Origin: Chloroflexi bacterium TSY
Lineage (GTDB): Bacteria > Chloroflexota > Anaerolineae > Caldilineales > Caldilineaceae
Reading direction: 5' to 3'
Length of the DNA stretch: 52,538 bases
NCBI GenBank assembly: GCA_019217005.1
Contig: JAHBNG010000107.1
Coordinates: 1-52,538, forward strand
How positions within the stretch are numbered: the first letter of the stretch is position 1; each line of letters starts with the position of its first letter. The notes under the pieces are model-generated. The model was not told the origin of the DNA and ran no database searches. It worked only from the letters and a program-made list of their open reading frames with translations. Made by a program: the position numbers and the translations under genes. Positions 8,461 to 18,052 of this stretch are shown here, in pieces.

Positions 8461-9467
8461 AACAAGGGAAATGTAGCTGCTTCGACACAAAATCAAGCTC
8501 GCAGCGCGCTTCTCTTTCTTTACAACCATGTATTAGAACAACCGTTAGACGATGTATTTAACATTGTGATTGCCAAAAAGTTCGGAAAGGCTCCCTATTG
8601 TCTTGACACGCCAGGAAGTTTCGACCATCCTTCAATTGCTTTCCGGTACCCACCAATTGATCGCCAAAATTCTCTATGGATGTGGTTTGCGCGTCATTGA
8701 ATGCGTTCGTTTGCGCGTTCAGGATATTGACTTTGAGCGCAGTCAGCTCTATGTCCGCAGCGGCAAGGGACAAAAAGATCGAGTAACGATTTTGCCTGAG
8801 ACTATCTCTGATGAACTTCGTGAACACCTCCTGCGGGTCAAATATCTTCACGAACAGGATTTGTCCAATGGGTTGGGCACTGTTTATCTACCGAATGCAC
8901 TGGAACGGAAATACCCCAACGCCAACAAAGATTGGGGTTGGCAGTATCAGTAGATCCAAATTTGGCGTTTTTAGCGATTTTCAGTCGAGATTGCAGGGAT
9001 TTTGGAGTCATTTATTCAGATTTCGGTTACAGAAAACAACCTATTTCATATCTGAAAATCGCCCAAATCTAACGCAAAAACTAGATATCGACCGGCAAAT
9101 TTGTATTTATGTCAACTGTTTAGCCAGAATTCTCTCTCAAAACCTGAAATTTGGATCTACTGAGTATGTCTTTCCTGCTAAGACGATTTCCGTCGATCCT
9201 CGGAGTGGAATTCGACGTCGCCATCATCTAACCGAAAGCACGATACGGAAAGCTGTTCGACAAGCGGCCAAACTTTCTCGTATTCCCAAACGCATCTCGC
9301 CACATACTTTTCGACACACTTTCGCCACTCATCTACTTGAAGATGGGTACGATATTCGCACGATCCAGGAATTGATGGGGCATAAAGACGTCAGCACGAC
9401 CATGATCTACCTCCACGTCATGGACAAAGGCGAACTCTCCGTCCGAAGTCCTCTTGATAGCGTATGA
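8461..9467 (+). pseudogene. Integron-type tyrosine recombinase (IntI/XerC-like), broken
   Basis: Joined segments give a tyrosine recombinase close to integron integrases. It has an N-terminal core-binding remnant (VAASTQNQARSALLFLYNHV), LPIVLTRQEVSTIL, the first catalytic Arg in YGCGLRVIECVRLR, the IntI-like insert ([20 protein letters not shown], then [11 protein letters not shown]), [12 protein letters not shown] (H-x-x-R), [14 protein letters not shown] with the candidate nucleophile Tyr, and SPLD at the end. Two lesions are visible: MITE copy D at 8948-9162, whose removal with AGTAT restores WGWQY-VFPAK in frame, and a one-base shift in the A-run near 8575. The first 50-60 residues are missing upstream at MITE copy C. 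It is non-functional as read. Confidence 0.82.
8948..9162 (+). repeat. MITE family 1, copy D (215 bp) in the recombinase gene
   Basis: A full-length copy with termini CAGTAGATCC / GGATCTACTG and the 5-bp duplication AGTAT (8943-8947 and 9163-9167). It is nearly identical to the MITE parts of copy C, which suggests recent activity. Confidence 0.94.
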
Positions 9468-9509
9468 AGTTGTAGATCACGTCGAATCCCTTTTGCGCCC
9501 AAGAACTTT

Positions 9510-10376
9510 CTAACCTTTCATCGCTTCGTTGCCCGAAGTCGGAAGTGCATCGACATATTCGGAAGGGGCAACCGTATCGGCGAAAAGAAGTGGAGCCGAG
9601 CCTTCCAAATCATAGTTGAACATCGCCCTGGTCGCTAGATCGAGATCGATGTCCGCCACAAGCAAACGCTCTTCGTGCAGGTCCGCTTCGGCATGGATTC
9701 GCCCGTCGGGCGCCACGATCATCGATTTGCAATTCTGATGGGGTATCAGGCAACAATTGCAGGAGGCGAACCATATCGTATTCTCTGCCGCGCGCGTTCT
9801 GATCATGGCGTGATGAATCGGGATCTTCCAATCATTGGGGCGGGTCGTGTTGTTCTGGGGATGAAAGACAAGCTGAGCCCCCTGACGCACGCATTCGCGT
9901 GTGGTTTCGGGAAACCGCAATCCTTCGAAACAGATCACCACGCCGACTTTGACGCCAAACAACTCAAAGGTCTCGATGGTCTCTCCAGGCGAATATGCAA
10001 TGTGGTCCAAGGGGGTGAGCTTCGTCTTGTGATGGGCACCCAGAATATCGCCTCGCTCAGATATCACGAGTGCTGAATTAAATGGCTTGCCGTGACTCGC
10101 CTCAGGGACCGTTTCCGTACCTAGAATACAGGCCATCCCGAACTCAGAACACTGCTGGGCGACCAATTGATGAAAATTAGCCAGTTCCTCGGCCGGTACC
10201 AAAGCGTCGGCCGGGGTAATATCTACACGGTATCCGACGGTCTGGGCTTCCGGGAAACAGACGATCTGAACACCCGCTTCAGCCGCCTCTGACAGATAGC
10301 GGAGAACAGTCTCTGTATTTCGGTTGAATTGATCAGATTGTGGGCATTGAGCCAAGCCGATCTTTATTCTTCGCAT
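9510..10376 (-). CDS. Carbon-nitrogen hydrolase (nitrilase superfamily)
   Basis: A 288-residue cytosolic hydrolase of the nitrilase/amidase superfamily, cleaving amide or nitrile C-N bonds. The catalytic triad is visible: E43 in VCFPEAQ, Lys 117 or 119 in HHKTKL, and the nucleophile C149 in VGVVICFEGLRFPE. Length and the closing RLLVADIDLDLA segment fit a complete enzyme. The start is supported by AAAGGAGG about 9 nt upstream. It lies next to a ceramidase-like remnant on the same strand, and the two may once have formed a unit. The substrate cannot be read from sequence. Confidence 0.9.
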   Translation of the reverse strand: MRRIKIGLAQCPQSDQFNRNTETVLRYLSEAAEAGVQIVCFPEAQTVGYRVDITPADALVPAEELANFHQLVAQQCSEFGMACILGTETVPEASHGKPFNSALVISERGDILGAHHKTKLTPLDHIAYSPGETIETFELFGVKVGVVICFEGLRFPETTRECVRQGAQLVFHPQNNTTRPNDWKIPIHHAMIRTRAAENTIWFASCNCCLIPHQNCKSMIVAPDGRIHAEADLHEERLLVADIDLDLATRAMFNYDLEGSAPLLFADTVAPSEYVDALPTSGNEAMKG

Positions 10377-10409
10377 CTACTTAGCCTCCTTTCATCCGTC
10401 ATCTCACTT

Positions 10410-10929
10410 CTATAGCGTTTCGATAAGCTCCAGCGCTTTTTCCACCAGTTGAAGCCCGCCATTCGGCCCAACCCGTGTCCACGGCCCTGGACTCACTTCG
10501 TAGCCGCCCTCTTGCCAGGCTTACGGTGTAACCAGGTAGCCGATCCAGTCATTTGCATAGCCGACGACGATTGTGTGAGGTGCGACGGAACGCTCCTTGA
10601 TCGTCAACCCAAGCTCGGCGAATGGCTCACCGGGCAATGCCACCAGCGCAACGTCCTGTGTTGGGCTCGCGTAGTCGGGAGCGCTCAACTGGCCGACTCG
10701 CTTAACAATCTCGCCACCCAACATCAGACCATACCGCTCGACATCAGCGAAATCCGAAGTGTTGCAAACCGGGTTCTGATCGGCGCAGGCACCCTGCAAA
10801 AAGAGACTGTCCTGACTGTTCCGCACGGTCCGTTCGACCAGCGCCATAGCCGCGCCCAGGAAGTCCGCCGAAACCAGCGGCTGCACCTGAATCGTCACCG
10901 GATGACAGGCAAAATTCGAGATAACGGTT
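10410..10929 (-). pseudogene. C-terminal fragment of a neutral/alkaline ceramidase-like protein
   Basis: One frame carries the family's typical segments: NFACHPVTI, SADFLGAAMALVER, LFLQGACADQNPV, LPGEPFAELGLTIK, VVGYANDWIGYLVTP and then WQEGGYEVSPGPWTRVGP. About 170 residues remain of an expected 400 or more. The 5' part is lost near the IS at 10959. The codon between VTP and AWQEGG is TAA (10521-10523), where relatives would have a sense codon, so the frame is also interrupted by a nonsense change. Such proteins are secreted or periplasmic hydrolases, often beside transport and catabolic genes. Confidence 0.7.
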
Positions 10930-10958
10930 CATTTCTCTCCTGAAGATGATAAGTAGGG

Positions 10959-12418
10959 CCTTATTTTTGCGCAACGGGAAGGGAATTCTATTCGTTGACG
11001 CAATAAGAGCCTGATTCTATTCGATCAAATTCGTCAAAATGCCGAAAAAGGATAGCCTCAAAGAAATTCATTAGAGATACCCGATCCAAGGAGGCATTCA
11101 TGGCAATAGAATTCGGACTAACGAACGAGATCAGCAATACTCAGTATGCACCATTAGCTGCGTTGCTGGCACACTACCATCAAGAGAAAGTGCTAACTGC
11201 GTTGAAGAAGATCGAAATACCGGTCAAAACGTATGAATATACACCAGCAAGTAAGTTGGAACAGGTGCTGGTTAGCATATTATGTGGTTGCGCAACGCTG
11301 ACTGAGTTCAATACAAAGGTCAGACCAGAAAGACTCCTTGCGAAAATTTATGGGATGGAGCAGCTTAGTGAGCAATCAAATATGTCTCGTACATTAGACG
11401 CCCTAACTCTAATGAATATCGGTAGAGTGCGGTCAGCGAAATCTGCAAGCCTCTAAGCCAAATACACAACCACGATTGGCGAGGGTTCTTGTGGTTAGAC
11501 TTTGACCTATCCGGATTACCATGCGGCAAAAAGGCACAGAAAAGTCAAAAAGGCTATTTTAGCGGCAAAAAAACGCAACGGACGCCAATTGGTCCGTGTA
11601 AGTTCGGTTAAATACCATGAAACGGTTTGGTCAGACCTCTATCCAGGAGTCAGCATACAGCTCCATCGTTTCAGCCAGCCGTGCTTGCCACGGAAAGTTC
11701 ATTAGAGTTAGACGAGAAAAACGCGAGCGAGTCGTCTGGCGCACCGATGGCGGTGCAGGTAGTGAAGAAAATATTCGGTGGCTGCTCAACCGCAACTATC
11801 AATTTATGATGAAGGGCAACTCCAACCGTCGTGCCCATCTGTGGGCGCAACAGGTGACTCGATGGGATCCTTGCGGTGACGTCTTTCTGGCTGAAATTCC
11901 ATCCCTATCAAGTTTAATCGCCCTGTACGCATTTTTCTCAAAAAAGTGAAAAACGAGCAAATTTGTGTCAGTTACTACATTTCGACCATCAAATTGCCAT
12001 CCAAGCGTCACTTCATTTCATATTATGACAATCGAGGTGCGGCTGAAATCGAACAATTCCGTAATGATAAAATGGGGTTACACTTAGCTTCTCGTCGCAA
12101 GACCCTATTTCTAGCTCAAAAAATCTCTTATCCTTTTGGCTGATTTGGCGCATAATTTGATAGGCCATTTCCATCAGCAAGCTCTCGTGGATACTAGATT
12201 TGAACCTTTCCGGCAGAAACGAATTGTTCGAGATCTATTACAAATACCTGGTTTTCTCTCTTTTCAGAACGGCTCACTTTCACGGATTGACCTGCTAAGT
12301 TCACATCCTTATTCTCGTGACCTTCTGATTTGCTTGAAATCCTATCTAGAGGCCGATTAGAAACCCCCTCTAGTTGCATGAACGAATAGAATCACGCTCT
12401 CGTTGCGCAAAAATAAGG
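10959..12418 (+). mobile_element. Decayed IS (IS4/IS1380-like), 1460 bp
   Basis: Perfect 18-bp terminal inverted repeats (CCTTATTTTTGCGCAACG and its complement at 12401-12418) and a 5-bp duplication TAGGG on both sides (10954-10958 and 12419-12423). The terminal repeats and target duplication are intact, but the transposase is badly frame-broken. Confidence 0.9.
11100..12360 (+). pseudogene. DDE transposase of the 10959-12418 IS, several frameshifts
   Basis: Begins with a clean ATG after AAGGAGGC. Residues 1-110 are continuous (FGLTNEISNTQYAPLAALLA). Pieces then continue in other frames: HRKVKKAILAAKKRNGRQL, RVRREKRERVVWRTDGGAGS, ENIRWLLNRNYQFMMKG, the YDNRGAAEIEQFRNDKMGL segment matching the Y-x2-R-x3-E part of the IS4-type signature, and DLAHNLIGHFHQQALVDTRF at the end. 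At least three frame changes and some internal stops are present. Family placement between IS4 and IS1380 is uncertain. Confidence 0.75.
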
Positions 12419-12423
12419 TAGGG

Positions 12424-12766
12424 ACCACAGAATAGTTTAACACTTTTTCTCTTCACAAGCCACCCCTTTCAAAACGTCCAAATCTATACCATATTTTGCA
12501 CATATTCCGAACGAACTCCATTTTAGTCGCCCGACCGATTTTGGTATAAAATAGAGCCGTCAACTCTTCCCCCTCCTTACTGTTGTTCCCCAGAACCGAG
12601 TACCTGCGGCAGTCGATATCGGCGCGAATCTCGGTATCAGATGAAGGGAACCAGACGAATCCAGCGTATACATCCTTGCCGATCTCGCTGGTACTCGTAT
12701 TATTATATTACGAATTTATCTCAAGTAAAGCCATAGATCAAAGAGCAATCTAGGAGAAATCACGTC
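12424..12766 (+). other. Upstream region of the radical SAM gene
   Basis: About 340 bp without a gene. It presumably carries the promoter of the radical SAM gene, but I cannot point to a convincing -35/-10 pair. No riboswitch-like fold (for example cobalamin) is evident by eye. Confidence 0.35.
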
Positions 12767-14215
12767 ATGCGTGTTCTATTTGTAGAGAAACAGATCGACT
12801 ACGAGCCACAAGGCATTATGCAACTTTCGTCTGTACTTAAGGAAGCGGGTCATGAAGTAGAACTAGCAATCGCCGCGCAGGAGGATCCGGTTCAGGTGGC
12901 GCAGGAATTCGGCCCCGATATTTTAGGCTACAGTGTCATGACGGGGTCGCAGCGCTACTATTTTGACCTCAATCTGCGGATTCGAGAGAGGCTCAACGGG
13001 AAGCAAGTCATGTCCGTCTTTGGCGGTCCCCATCCTACATTTTTCCCCGAAATGATCGAAGAGCCGGGAGTGGATGGCCTCTGTGTTGGCGAAGGTGAAG
13101 GTCCAATCGTCGATTTGGTCGATGCGCTCGGCAACGGTGGTTTCAAGCCCGACATTCCCAACTGGTGGTTCAAGATCGACGGCGAAATTGTCAAAAACCC
13201 AGTGCGCCCACTCGTCCACGATCTGGGTGAATTACCCCATCCCGATCGGTCGTTGATCTACGACAAACATGAATACCTGAGCCAGGCGCGCATCAAACAC
13301 TTCATGGGGTCGCGCGGCTGCCCATACCAATGCACCTACTGCTTCAACCATGCCTACTACGAGATCTACAAAAAAGAGCGGCGCGGCAATCAACGCCCCG
13401 TCGACAGCATCATCGATGAAGTGAACTGGGTGCGCTCGCAGTGGCCGCTGGAGCATGTCTTTTTTATCGACGATCTCTTTATTATTTTCGATAACTGGCT
13501 GGAGGAATTTGCCGAAAAGTGGCCCCAGGAAGTAGGGTTGCCCTTCTTCTGCAATGTGCGAGCAGATTTGTTGGTACGCTGGCCACACAAAGTCGATCTT
13601 TTGGCCAAAGCTGGTGCGTACACTGTCAGCATGGGCATTGAAGCTGGCAACGACCGCATCCGCAGGGATATTCTGAAGCGCTACATGAGCCGTGAACAGA
13701 TCGTCGAAGCGGGTCGCCTACTGCGCGCCGCAGGAATCAACGTCACTGCGACCAATATTTTAGGGCTGCCGAGCAGTTGCCTGGAGGATGATCTGGATAC
13801 CATGCGGCTCAACGCCGAAGCCAAGGTCTCTTACGCCCAGGCGTTCATTTTTCAGCCCTACCCCGGCACCGAATTGGGTCGCTATGCTCAGGAAAATGAA
13901 TTTGCCGTCGGCTCCTTCGAAGATATCTCTTCCATCTCCTGGGAACGCTCCGTGCTTGTCTTTGAGGATGAGGAGGAGAAGCGACAAGTCGAGCACCTGC
14001 AGCGCTGGTTTGCCGTTGGGGTTGAATATCCCTGGATGCAGCCAGTGATTGAGCGTCTGATTAAGCTACCCCACACCCCGCTGATCGACAAGAGCTACTG
14101 GTTCATCCACAAACTGTTCAAGGGCTATCTGCTCAACAGGCGCGTCTACGCCACCCGCTTCAACCCATTCGGGCTGTTTGCCGCAGCCAAGCACTTCTTC
14201 CGCATGAATGCATAG
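12767..14215 (+). CDS. B12-binding-domain radical SAM protein
   Basis: A 482-residue protein with a Rossmann-like cobalamin-binding domain (about residues 1-130, including [11 protein letters not shown] and VGEGEG) followed by a radical SAM domain. The [4Fe-4S] motif is C185-x3-C189-x2-C192 (GCPYQCTYC). [16 protein letters not shown] and [13 protein letters not shown] are typical of BchE/P-methylase-like enzymes doing methylations or other radical rearrangements. The cobalamin lower-ligand motif D-x-H-x-x-G is absent: the position reads D-Y-E-P-Q-G (residues 11-16), so B12, if bound, would lack the protein histidine ligand. The start is fixed by AGGAGA 8 nt upstream. Substrate unknown; a minus-strand small gene and membrane protein face it downstream. 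Confidence 0.88.
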   Translation: MRVLFVEKQIDYEPQGIMQLSSVLKEAGHEVELAIAAQEDPVQVAQEFGPDILGYSVMTGSQRYYFDLNLRIRERLNGKQVMSVFGGPHPTFFPEMIEEPGVDGLCVGEGEGPIVDLVDALGNGGFKPDIPNWWFKIDGEIVKNPVRPLVHDLGELPHPDRSLIYDKHEYLSQARIKHFMGSRGCPYQCTYCFNHAYYEIYKKERRGNQRPVDSIIDEVNWVRSQWPLEHVFFIDDLFIIFDNWLEEFAEKWPQEVGLPFFCNVRADLLVRWPHKVDLLAKAGAYTVSMGIEAGNDRIRRDILKRYMSREQIVEAGRLLRAAGINVTATNILGLPSSCLEDDLDTMRLNAEAKVSYAQAFIFQPYPGTELGRYAQENEFAVGSFEDISSISWERSVLVFEDEEEKRQVEHLQRWFAVGVEYPWMQPVIERLIKLPHTPLIDKSYWFIHKLFKGYLLNRRVYATRFNPFGLFAAAKHFFRMNA

Positions 14216-14237
14216 TCGCTTTCATGCAGAGAGGATC

Positions 14238-14265
14238 CAGATCTGGCAGGTGCTCGCCAGATCTG
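14238..14265 (+). terminator. Perfect 10-bp hairpin after the radical SAM gene
   Basis: CAGATCTGGC and its exact complement close an 8-nt loop, starting 23 nt after the stop codon. No U-run follows, so it may be an RNA-stabilising or Rho-assisted end. Confidence 0.45.
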
Positions 14266-14304
14266 ACTGTGCTCATTCGTTAATTTGCGCTTCTAAGGCC
14301 AAGA

Positions 14305-14561
14305 CCATTCAAATAAGATGAATTCACGCGGAGGAGGCGTTCTCTATTACACGCAGTAGACATAATCCTGCACTTCTCAGTCAAAACAGACTCGAGCGTG
14401 CCAAATGGTCCGAGATTCTCTACTGCGTCTTTTTTCGCCATTTGAACGCTCTACCTCTGAGAAATCCTACTGCGTGTAATCTCTAACGCCGATTCTAGTC
14501 GAGTATGAACCGCATTAGAGAATGCTGCGCCATGCATGGCGACTCCGCATTATTTGAATGG
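14305..14561. repeat. Composite palindromic repeat, MITE family 2, copy 1
   Basis: Three nested layers. The outermost is a perfect 12-bp inverted repeat CCATTCAAATAA / TTATTTGAATGG (14305-14316 and 14550-14561). The middle unit runs 14328-14548 (GCGGAG to CTCCGC) and shares CGCCATGCATGGCG near its right end. The inner 135-bp element (14346-14480) has ATTACACGCAGTAG and CTACTGCGTGTAAT ends. Middle and inner units recur at 38646-38865, and the inner one alone at 50686-50816. The sequence is non-coding and could fold into a long hairpin. GCTTCTAAGG-type direct repeats flank the outermost layer. Confidence 0.85.
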
Positions 14562-14686
14562 CCTTGCTTCTAAGGCTAAGCCAGAAAAATAAATACCCAA
14601 CTGGCGAGATAGACTCTTGTAACCAGATTCTCGACTGGTATCGCGCAATACGTACGTTCTCTGGGGTTTTTATTTTCTGGAACGGC

Positions 14687-14911
14687 CTAAATCAACGTGC
14701 GCATACTTGCAATCGTGTCGCCAAGTCGTTCCAATGCCGCGGCGATCTGCGGTTTGCCTTCTCGCTGCAACTGTTCTACGGACCGATTCAACACGGTAAA
14801 AAACGTGCCGTCGATCCGCGGCAGGTTCTGGTTGACCTGCTGCATGAGTTCTTCTTCGTTGGGTGCTTTCAAGAATGTACGTATCAGTTCCAATGCCTCA
14901 TCATTTGTCAT
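14687..14911 (-). CDS. Small helical protein of unknown function
   Basis: A 74-residue protein starting MTNDEALELIRTFLKAP. I start at 14911 because AGGAGA lies 6 nt upstream of that ATG; the longer frame from 14950 lacks a site. The sequence is predicted mostly helical (EEELMQQVNQNLPRI, LNRSVEQLQREGK, AAALERLGDTIASMRTLI) and resembles the N-terminal helical segment of larger Chloroflexota proteins, but I cannot name a family. It lies after the large membrane-protein gene on the same strand. Confidence 0.55.
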   Translation of the reverse strand: MTNDEALELIRTFLKAPNEEELMQQVNQNLPRIDGTFFTVLNRSVEQLQREGKPQIAAALERLGDTIASMRTLI

Positions 14912-14971
14912 ATTGTCTCCTATGCATAAGCAATGATAGTGATCAGTCACGCATCACACTGATTACTGGAT

Positions 14972-16903
14972 TCACGGATCACTGGACGGTGCAATACGTG
15001 CATACCCCCAGAGACCGAGAAGAGCCAACAATGTCAGGCCAGAGAGCACCATCCCGACTGTGCGCACGGGGGTGGTTCCCATCCGCACATCGATGCGGTG
15101 ACGCCCAGATGGTACGTCCAACTCGATCAGGCCATGGGGTGGAGAAGGGCGGAATGCATGAAGATCGCCGTTCAGCATGACCTGCCATCCCGGAAAGGCA
15201 AAGACCCGCACCTGTACAGTTCCCGGCGAAGCCATGTTGACCGTACCGCCAAAGCTCTGGCCTCGACTATAGTGGTGGAGCACATCACCTTCCCCCTTTA
15301 GAATTCCTAGTCGTTCCAGCATGTCATTGGAAAATTCGCCAGACAAGCCCCCCGCTGCGTATTGGGCTGTCATTGGCGTCTCGGTAAACCGTTCGGCAAC
15401 CAGATCCGTATAGCCAAACATGTCTGGGTGTTCCTGTTCAAACTGAAAGATCGCTCGACCATCTTCGCGCCACCTCTCAATGGGCTGCAAGGTATTGGGT
15501 TGGCTGTAGCCAAAACTGGCGAAAAGGACCAACAGCCCCACCACCAGGATACCAGCCGTGCTCACTTGTTTCGGCAGCAGAACCGGCGTCGTCCTCACCA
15601 GGATCCAGGTTGTCAACCCACCGAGCGCGCTGATGGTAAAGCTGCTCAAAGCCAGCAGACGCCAGGGAAACTGGATTACGGCGAGCATCGGCATGGTGCG
15701 CCAGAGCCACGTGGCCGCTGGTGTCATGGTGAAGAGCAACGCCACTGAAGCCAGCCAAAAGAAGAACAACAGGTGTAAAGTATACCGCAACTCTGTCATC
15801 TGCGCCGCCTCCTCCGAACTCTGGGAGCTTCTCTCTGGCTCACGGTGCAAGAACACACGGCGGTTCTGCAAGAGTAGATAGAGGGCCACCAGCGCCAACA
15901 GTGCATGTAGGAGTCCGAGTTGGAAACTCATGCCGTCATTGGCACCATCGGGGTCGTCCGAGAAGCCATACCCCCAGAAAGGATCCAGGAACTGACTCCA
16001 GTAAACCCAGTGCTGTTCGTAGTAATAAGTCGCGCGGGTATAATCTTCCTGCGCTAACAGCGGTCCTTCCACCAGCAGCGGCAAAATAAAGATCGCCGTC
16101 AGCAGCAGCGCAGCTATGCCTCCGGCTCCAGCCAACGTAACTGTAGGGAGAAATCTCCGCCAATGCCTGGGAGAGCACTGTGTGAGCGCATCGTGGTCCC
16201 ATGCCAGCCAAAGACGAAAGAGGACAAAGCCCACTAACAGCGGCGTGACGGCCAACAATGCAAAGGCATGCGTGAGCAACAGACCTACGAAGCTCAAGGC
16301 CGCCACCAGCAATCGCCCTTGCCAACCGGATGTCGTCCCCCCGGCGATCAGCCGATCAAAGGCCAAAAACGTCCAGGGCAACCAGGCCATCAATGTTGTC
16401 TCGGCGAAGGCAGCCCGCACATAGATATCAACCAGATGATAGGGGGCGTAGACGTAGAGCAAGCCGGCGAGCGAGGCGAAGGGAGAGGAATGTGCCCAGG
16501 ACCCCCCTGCTCGGGGCGAATCGTCAGTCGTTGGTAGCCAGTGTTGTATGAGCGCATACATGCCCCAGGCGCTGGCCCAAAAGCCCAGGGCCCAAACGAT
16601 CTTGACGGCGTTGGTGATGCCCAGGCCAAGCAGCACGAACAGTTCTGCCGCATAGAAGGTAAGAGGGGCTTGAATGAGAAATGTGGGATAGCCATAGCCT
16701 TGGCTATGGTGCATGGCCCAGCGCGGCCACAGTGCACCATCCTGGATGGCCTCATCGAACATTGTGACAAAAAAGACACTGTGTCGACCATCATGAGCGG
16801 CGTAGAAATATCCCGGCGCGGCTAGCGGCGTCAGCGCAAAGAGCGTCAGTACAAAGAGCAGAACCAGGTAGGGATTGAAGTCTTTCCGTGTTATGTTACC
16901 CAT
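14972..16903 (-). CDS. Large polytopic membrane protein (PTPS-related / GT-C-like)
   Basis: 643 residues with about a dozen hydrophobic segments: LVLLFVLTLFALTPLAAPG at the N-terminus, several between 75 and 300, and LVVGLLVLFASFGYS near 450. A soluble domain follows, with a beta-rich stretch (FAFPGWQVMLNGDLHAFRPS) and a last membrane helix. N-terminal motifs (YAAHDGRHSVFFVTMFDEAI, WPRWAMHHSQGYGYPTF) match the membrane family annotated as 6-pyruvoyl-tetrahydropterin synthase related, whose topology resembles GT-C glycosyltransferases or YfhO. A role in cell-envelope sugar transfer is inferred only from that topology. It lies downstream of a sugar ABC permease operon on the same strand. Confidence 0.75.
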   Translation of the reverse strand: MGNITRKDFNPYLVLLFVLTLFALTPLAAPGYFYAAHDGRHSVFFVTMFDEAIQDGALWPRWAMHHSQGYGYPTFLIQAPLTFYAAELFVLLGLGITNAVKIVWALGFWASAWGMYALIQHWLPTTDDSPRAGGSWAHSSPFASLAGLLYVYAPYHLVDIYVRAAFAETTLMAWLPWTFLAFDRLIAGGTTSGWQGRLLVAALSFVGLLLTHAFALLAVTPLLVGFVLFRLWLAWDHDALTQCSPRHWRRFLPTVTLAGAGGIAALLLTAIFILPLLVEGPLLAQEDYTRATYYYEQHWVYWSQFLDPFWGYGFSDDPDGANDGMSFQLGLLHALLALVALYLLLQNRRVFLHREPERSSQSSEEAAQMTELRYTLHLLFFFWLASVALLFTMTPAATWLWRTMPMLAVIQFPWRLLALSSFTISALGGLTTWILVRTTPVLLPKQVSTAGILVVGLLVLFASFGYSQPNTLQPIERWREDGRAIFQFEQEHPDMFGYTDLVAERFTETPMTAQYAAGGLSGEFSNDMLERLGILKGEGDVLHHYSRGQSFGGTVNMASPGTVQVRVFAFPGWQVMLNGDLHAFRPSPPHGLIELDVPSGRHRIDVRMGTTPVRTVGMVLSGLTLLALLGLWGYARIAPSSDP

Positions 16904-17028
16904 TTTTTTGTTGCGGATATGAGGTTCTCATGGTCGGGCGGCTAGAAGGGATGGAAGGAACGGCCCGCGACAAATCGGCGATGATACGAGCACGAGACGG
17001 ATTGCCGAACATGGTGAAAACTCCTTTT

Positions 17029-17892
17029 CTATCCTTTCAGCCCGGTCAGCACCATCCCCTGCACAAAGTAGCGCTGGGCGAAAGCAAAGAGAATGAGTGT
17101 TGGGATCAAGCTAACGACCGAACCGGCCATCAACAGCGGCATGTCTGCGTAATATTGACCCTGAAAGTAGCTCAAGCCCGCGGTGACGGTCATCATTTCT
17201 GGCCGATTCAGGTAGATCAGCGGTCCGAGCAGGTCATTCCAGCGACTCATAAAGGTGAAAACGGCAAGGGTCGCCAGGGCTGGCTTGGTCAACGGCATAT
17301 AAATGCGCCAATACGTATGGAAGGGATTGCACCCATCCACCTTGGCCGCATCGCCCAATTCGTCAGGCAGAGACAAAAAGAACTGGCGCAACAGAAATGT
17401 GCCAAAGGCACCACCCAACCAGAACGGCACAATGAGTGCCAGGTGTGTATTAACCCATCCCAAAGACTTAAAGATCAGAAACTGCGGGATCATGACTACC
17501 TGATAAGGGATCATGAGCGTGGCCAGCAAAACGACAAAGAGAACGTTACGACCCCAAAAGTGCAAACGTGCCAGCGCATAGGCCGCGGTGCTGCAGGTCA
17601 GCACCTGGCCAATACTGCCCAGAACCGAGACTTTGAAGGAGTTATAGATAAACGTCGCAAAGGGCACCTGGATCATAATCTCGCGATAATTGGACCAGAG
17701 CGGCGGGTCGGGAATCCAGCGTGGCGGATAGATCTGGGCTTCGGCCAGATTTTTTAGCGAAGTGGAGATCATCCATAAAAAGGGAACGAGCATGCTTGCG
17801 CCAATCGCAATCAACAGGAGATAGGAGACCGCATGGACCGTGGCCGTTTGGGCCTGTATTCCCAATCTACTCTGCTGAACATTGCTACTCAT
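17029..17892 (-). CDS. CUT1 sugar ABC transporter permease (MalG/UgpE type)
   Basis: About 287 residues starting at 17892 (MSSNVQQSRLG), with GGAGGG 9 nt upstream; an upstream in-frame ATG at 17949 has no site. Six membrane segments are visible. The periplasmic segment before helix 2 (PPRWIPDPPLWSNYREIM) and the EAA loop (LGDAAKVDGCNPFHTYWRIY) identify the MalG-type partner of a CUT1 importer; the loop docks on the ATPase. It is the third gene of the order binding protein, MalF-type, MalG-type. No ATPase gene is near, as is common where one ATPase serves many CUT1 systems. Confidence 0.9.
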   Translation of the reverse strand: MSSNVQQSRLGIQAQTATVHAVSYLLLIAIGASMLVPFLWMISTSLKNLAEAQIYPPRWIPDPPLWSNYREIMIQVPFATFIYNSFKVSVLGSIGQVLTCSTAAYALARLHFWGRNVLFVVLLATLMIPYQVVMIPQFLIFKSLGWVNTHLALIVPFWLGGAFGTFLLRQFFLSLPDELGDAAKVDGCNPFHTYWRIYMPLTKPALATLAVFTFMSRWNDLLGPLIYLNRPEMMTVTAGLSYFQGQYYADMPLLMAGSVVSLIPTLILFAFAQRYFVQGMVLTGLKG

Positions 17893-18052
17893 TTGGACGA
17901 TCCCTCCGTCAAGCGTAACTAAAGAATGAGCTGTAAATAAGTTATGCATTGGGTGATTGAGGGAGTGGAGATTGAAAGATTTGGCTCGTGCAGTCTCTAA
18001 TCTCCCAATCTCTCATCTCAAACGAAACGTACAAGTTATTTAATTCTCGTTC

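Noticed and set aside
14305..14561. Structured regulatory RNA between convergent genes
   Set aside because: The same sequence occurs at 38646 and partly inside a coding region at 50686, which fits a mobile repeat better.
16888..17757. 289-codon plus-strand ORF
   Set aside because: Antisense to the MalG-type permease and the membrane-protein start; Gln/His/Arg-rich with no domain.
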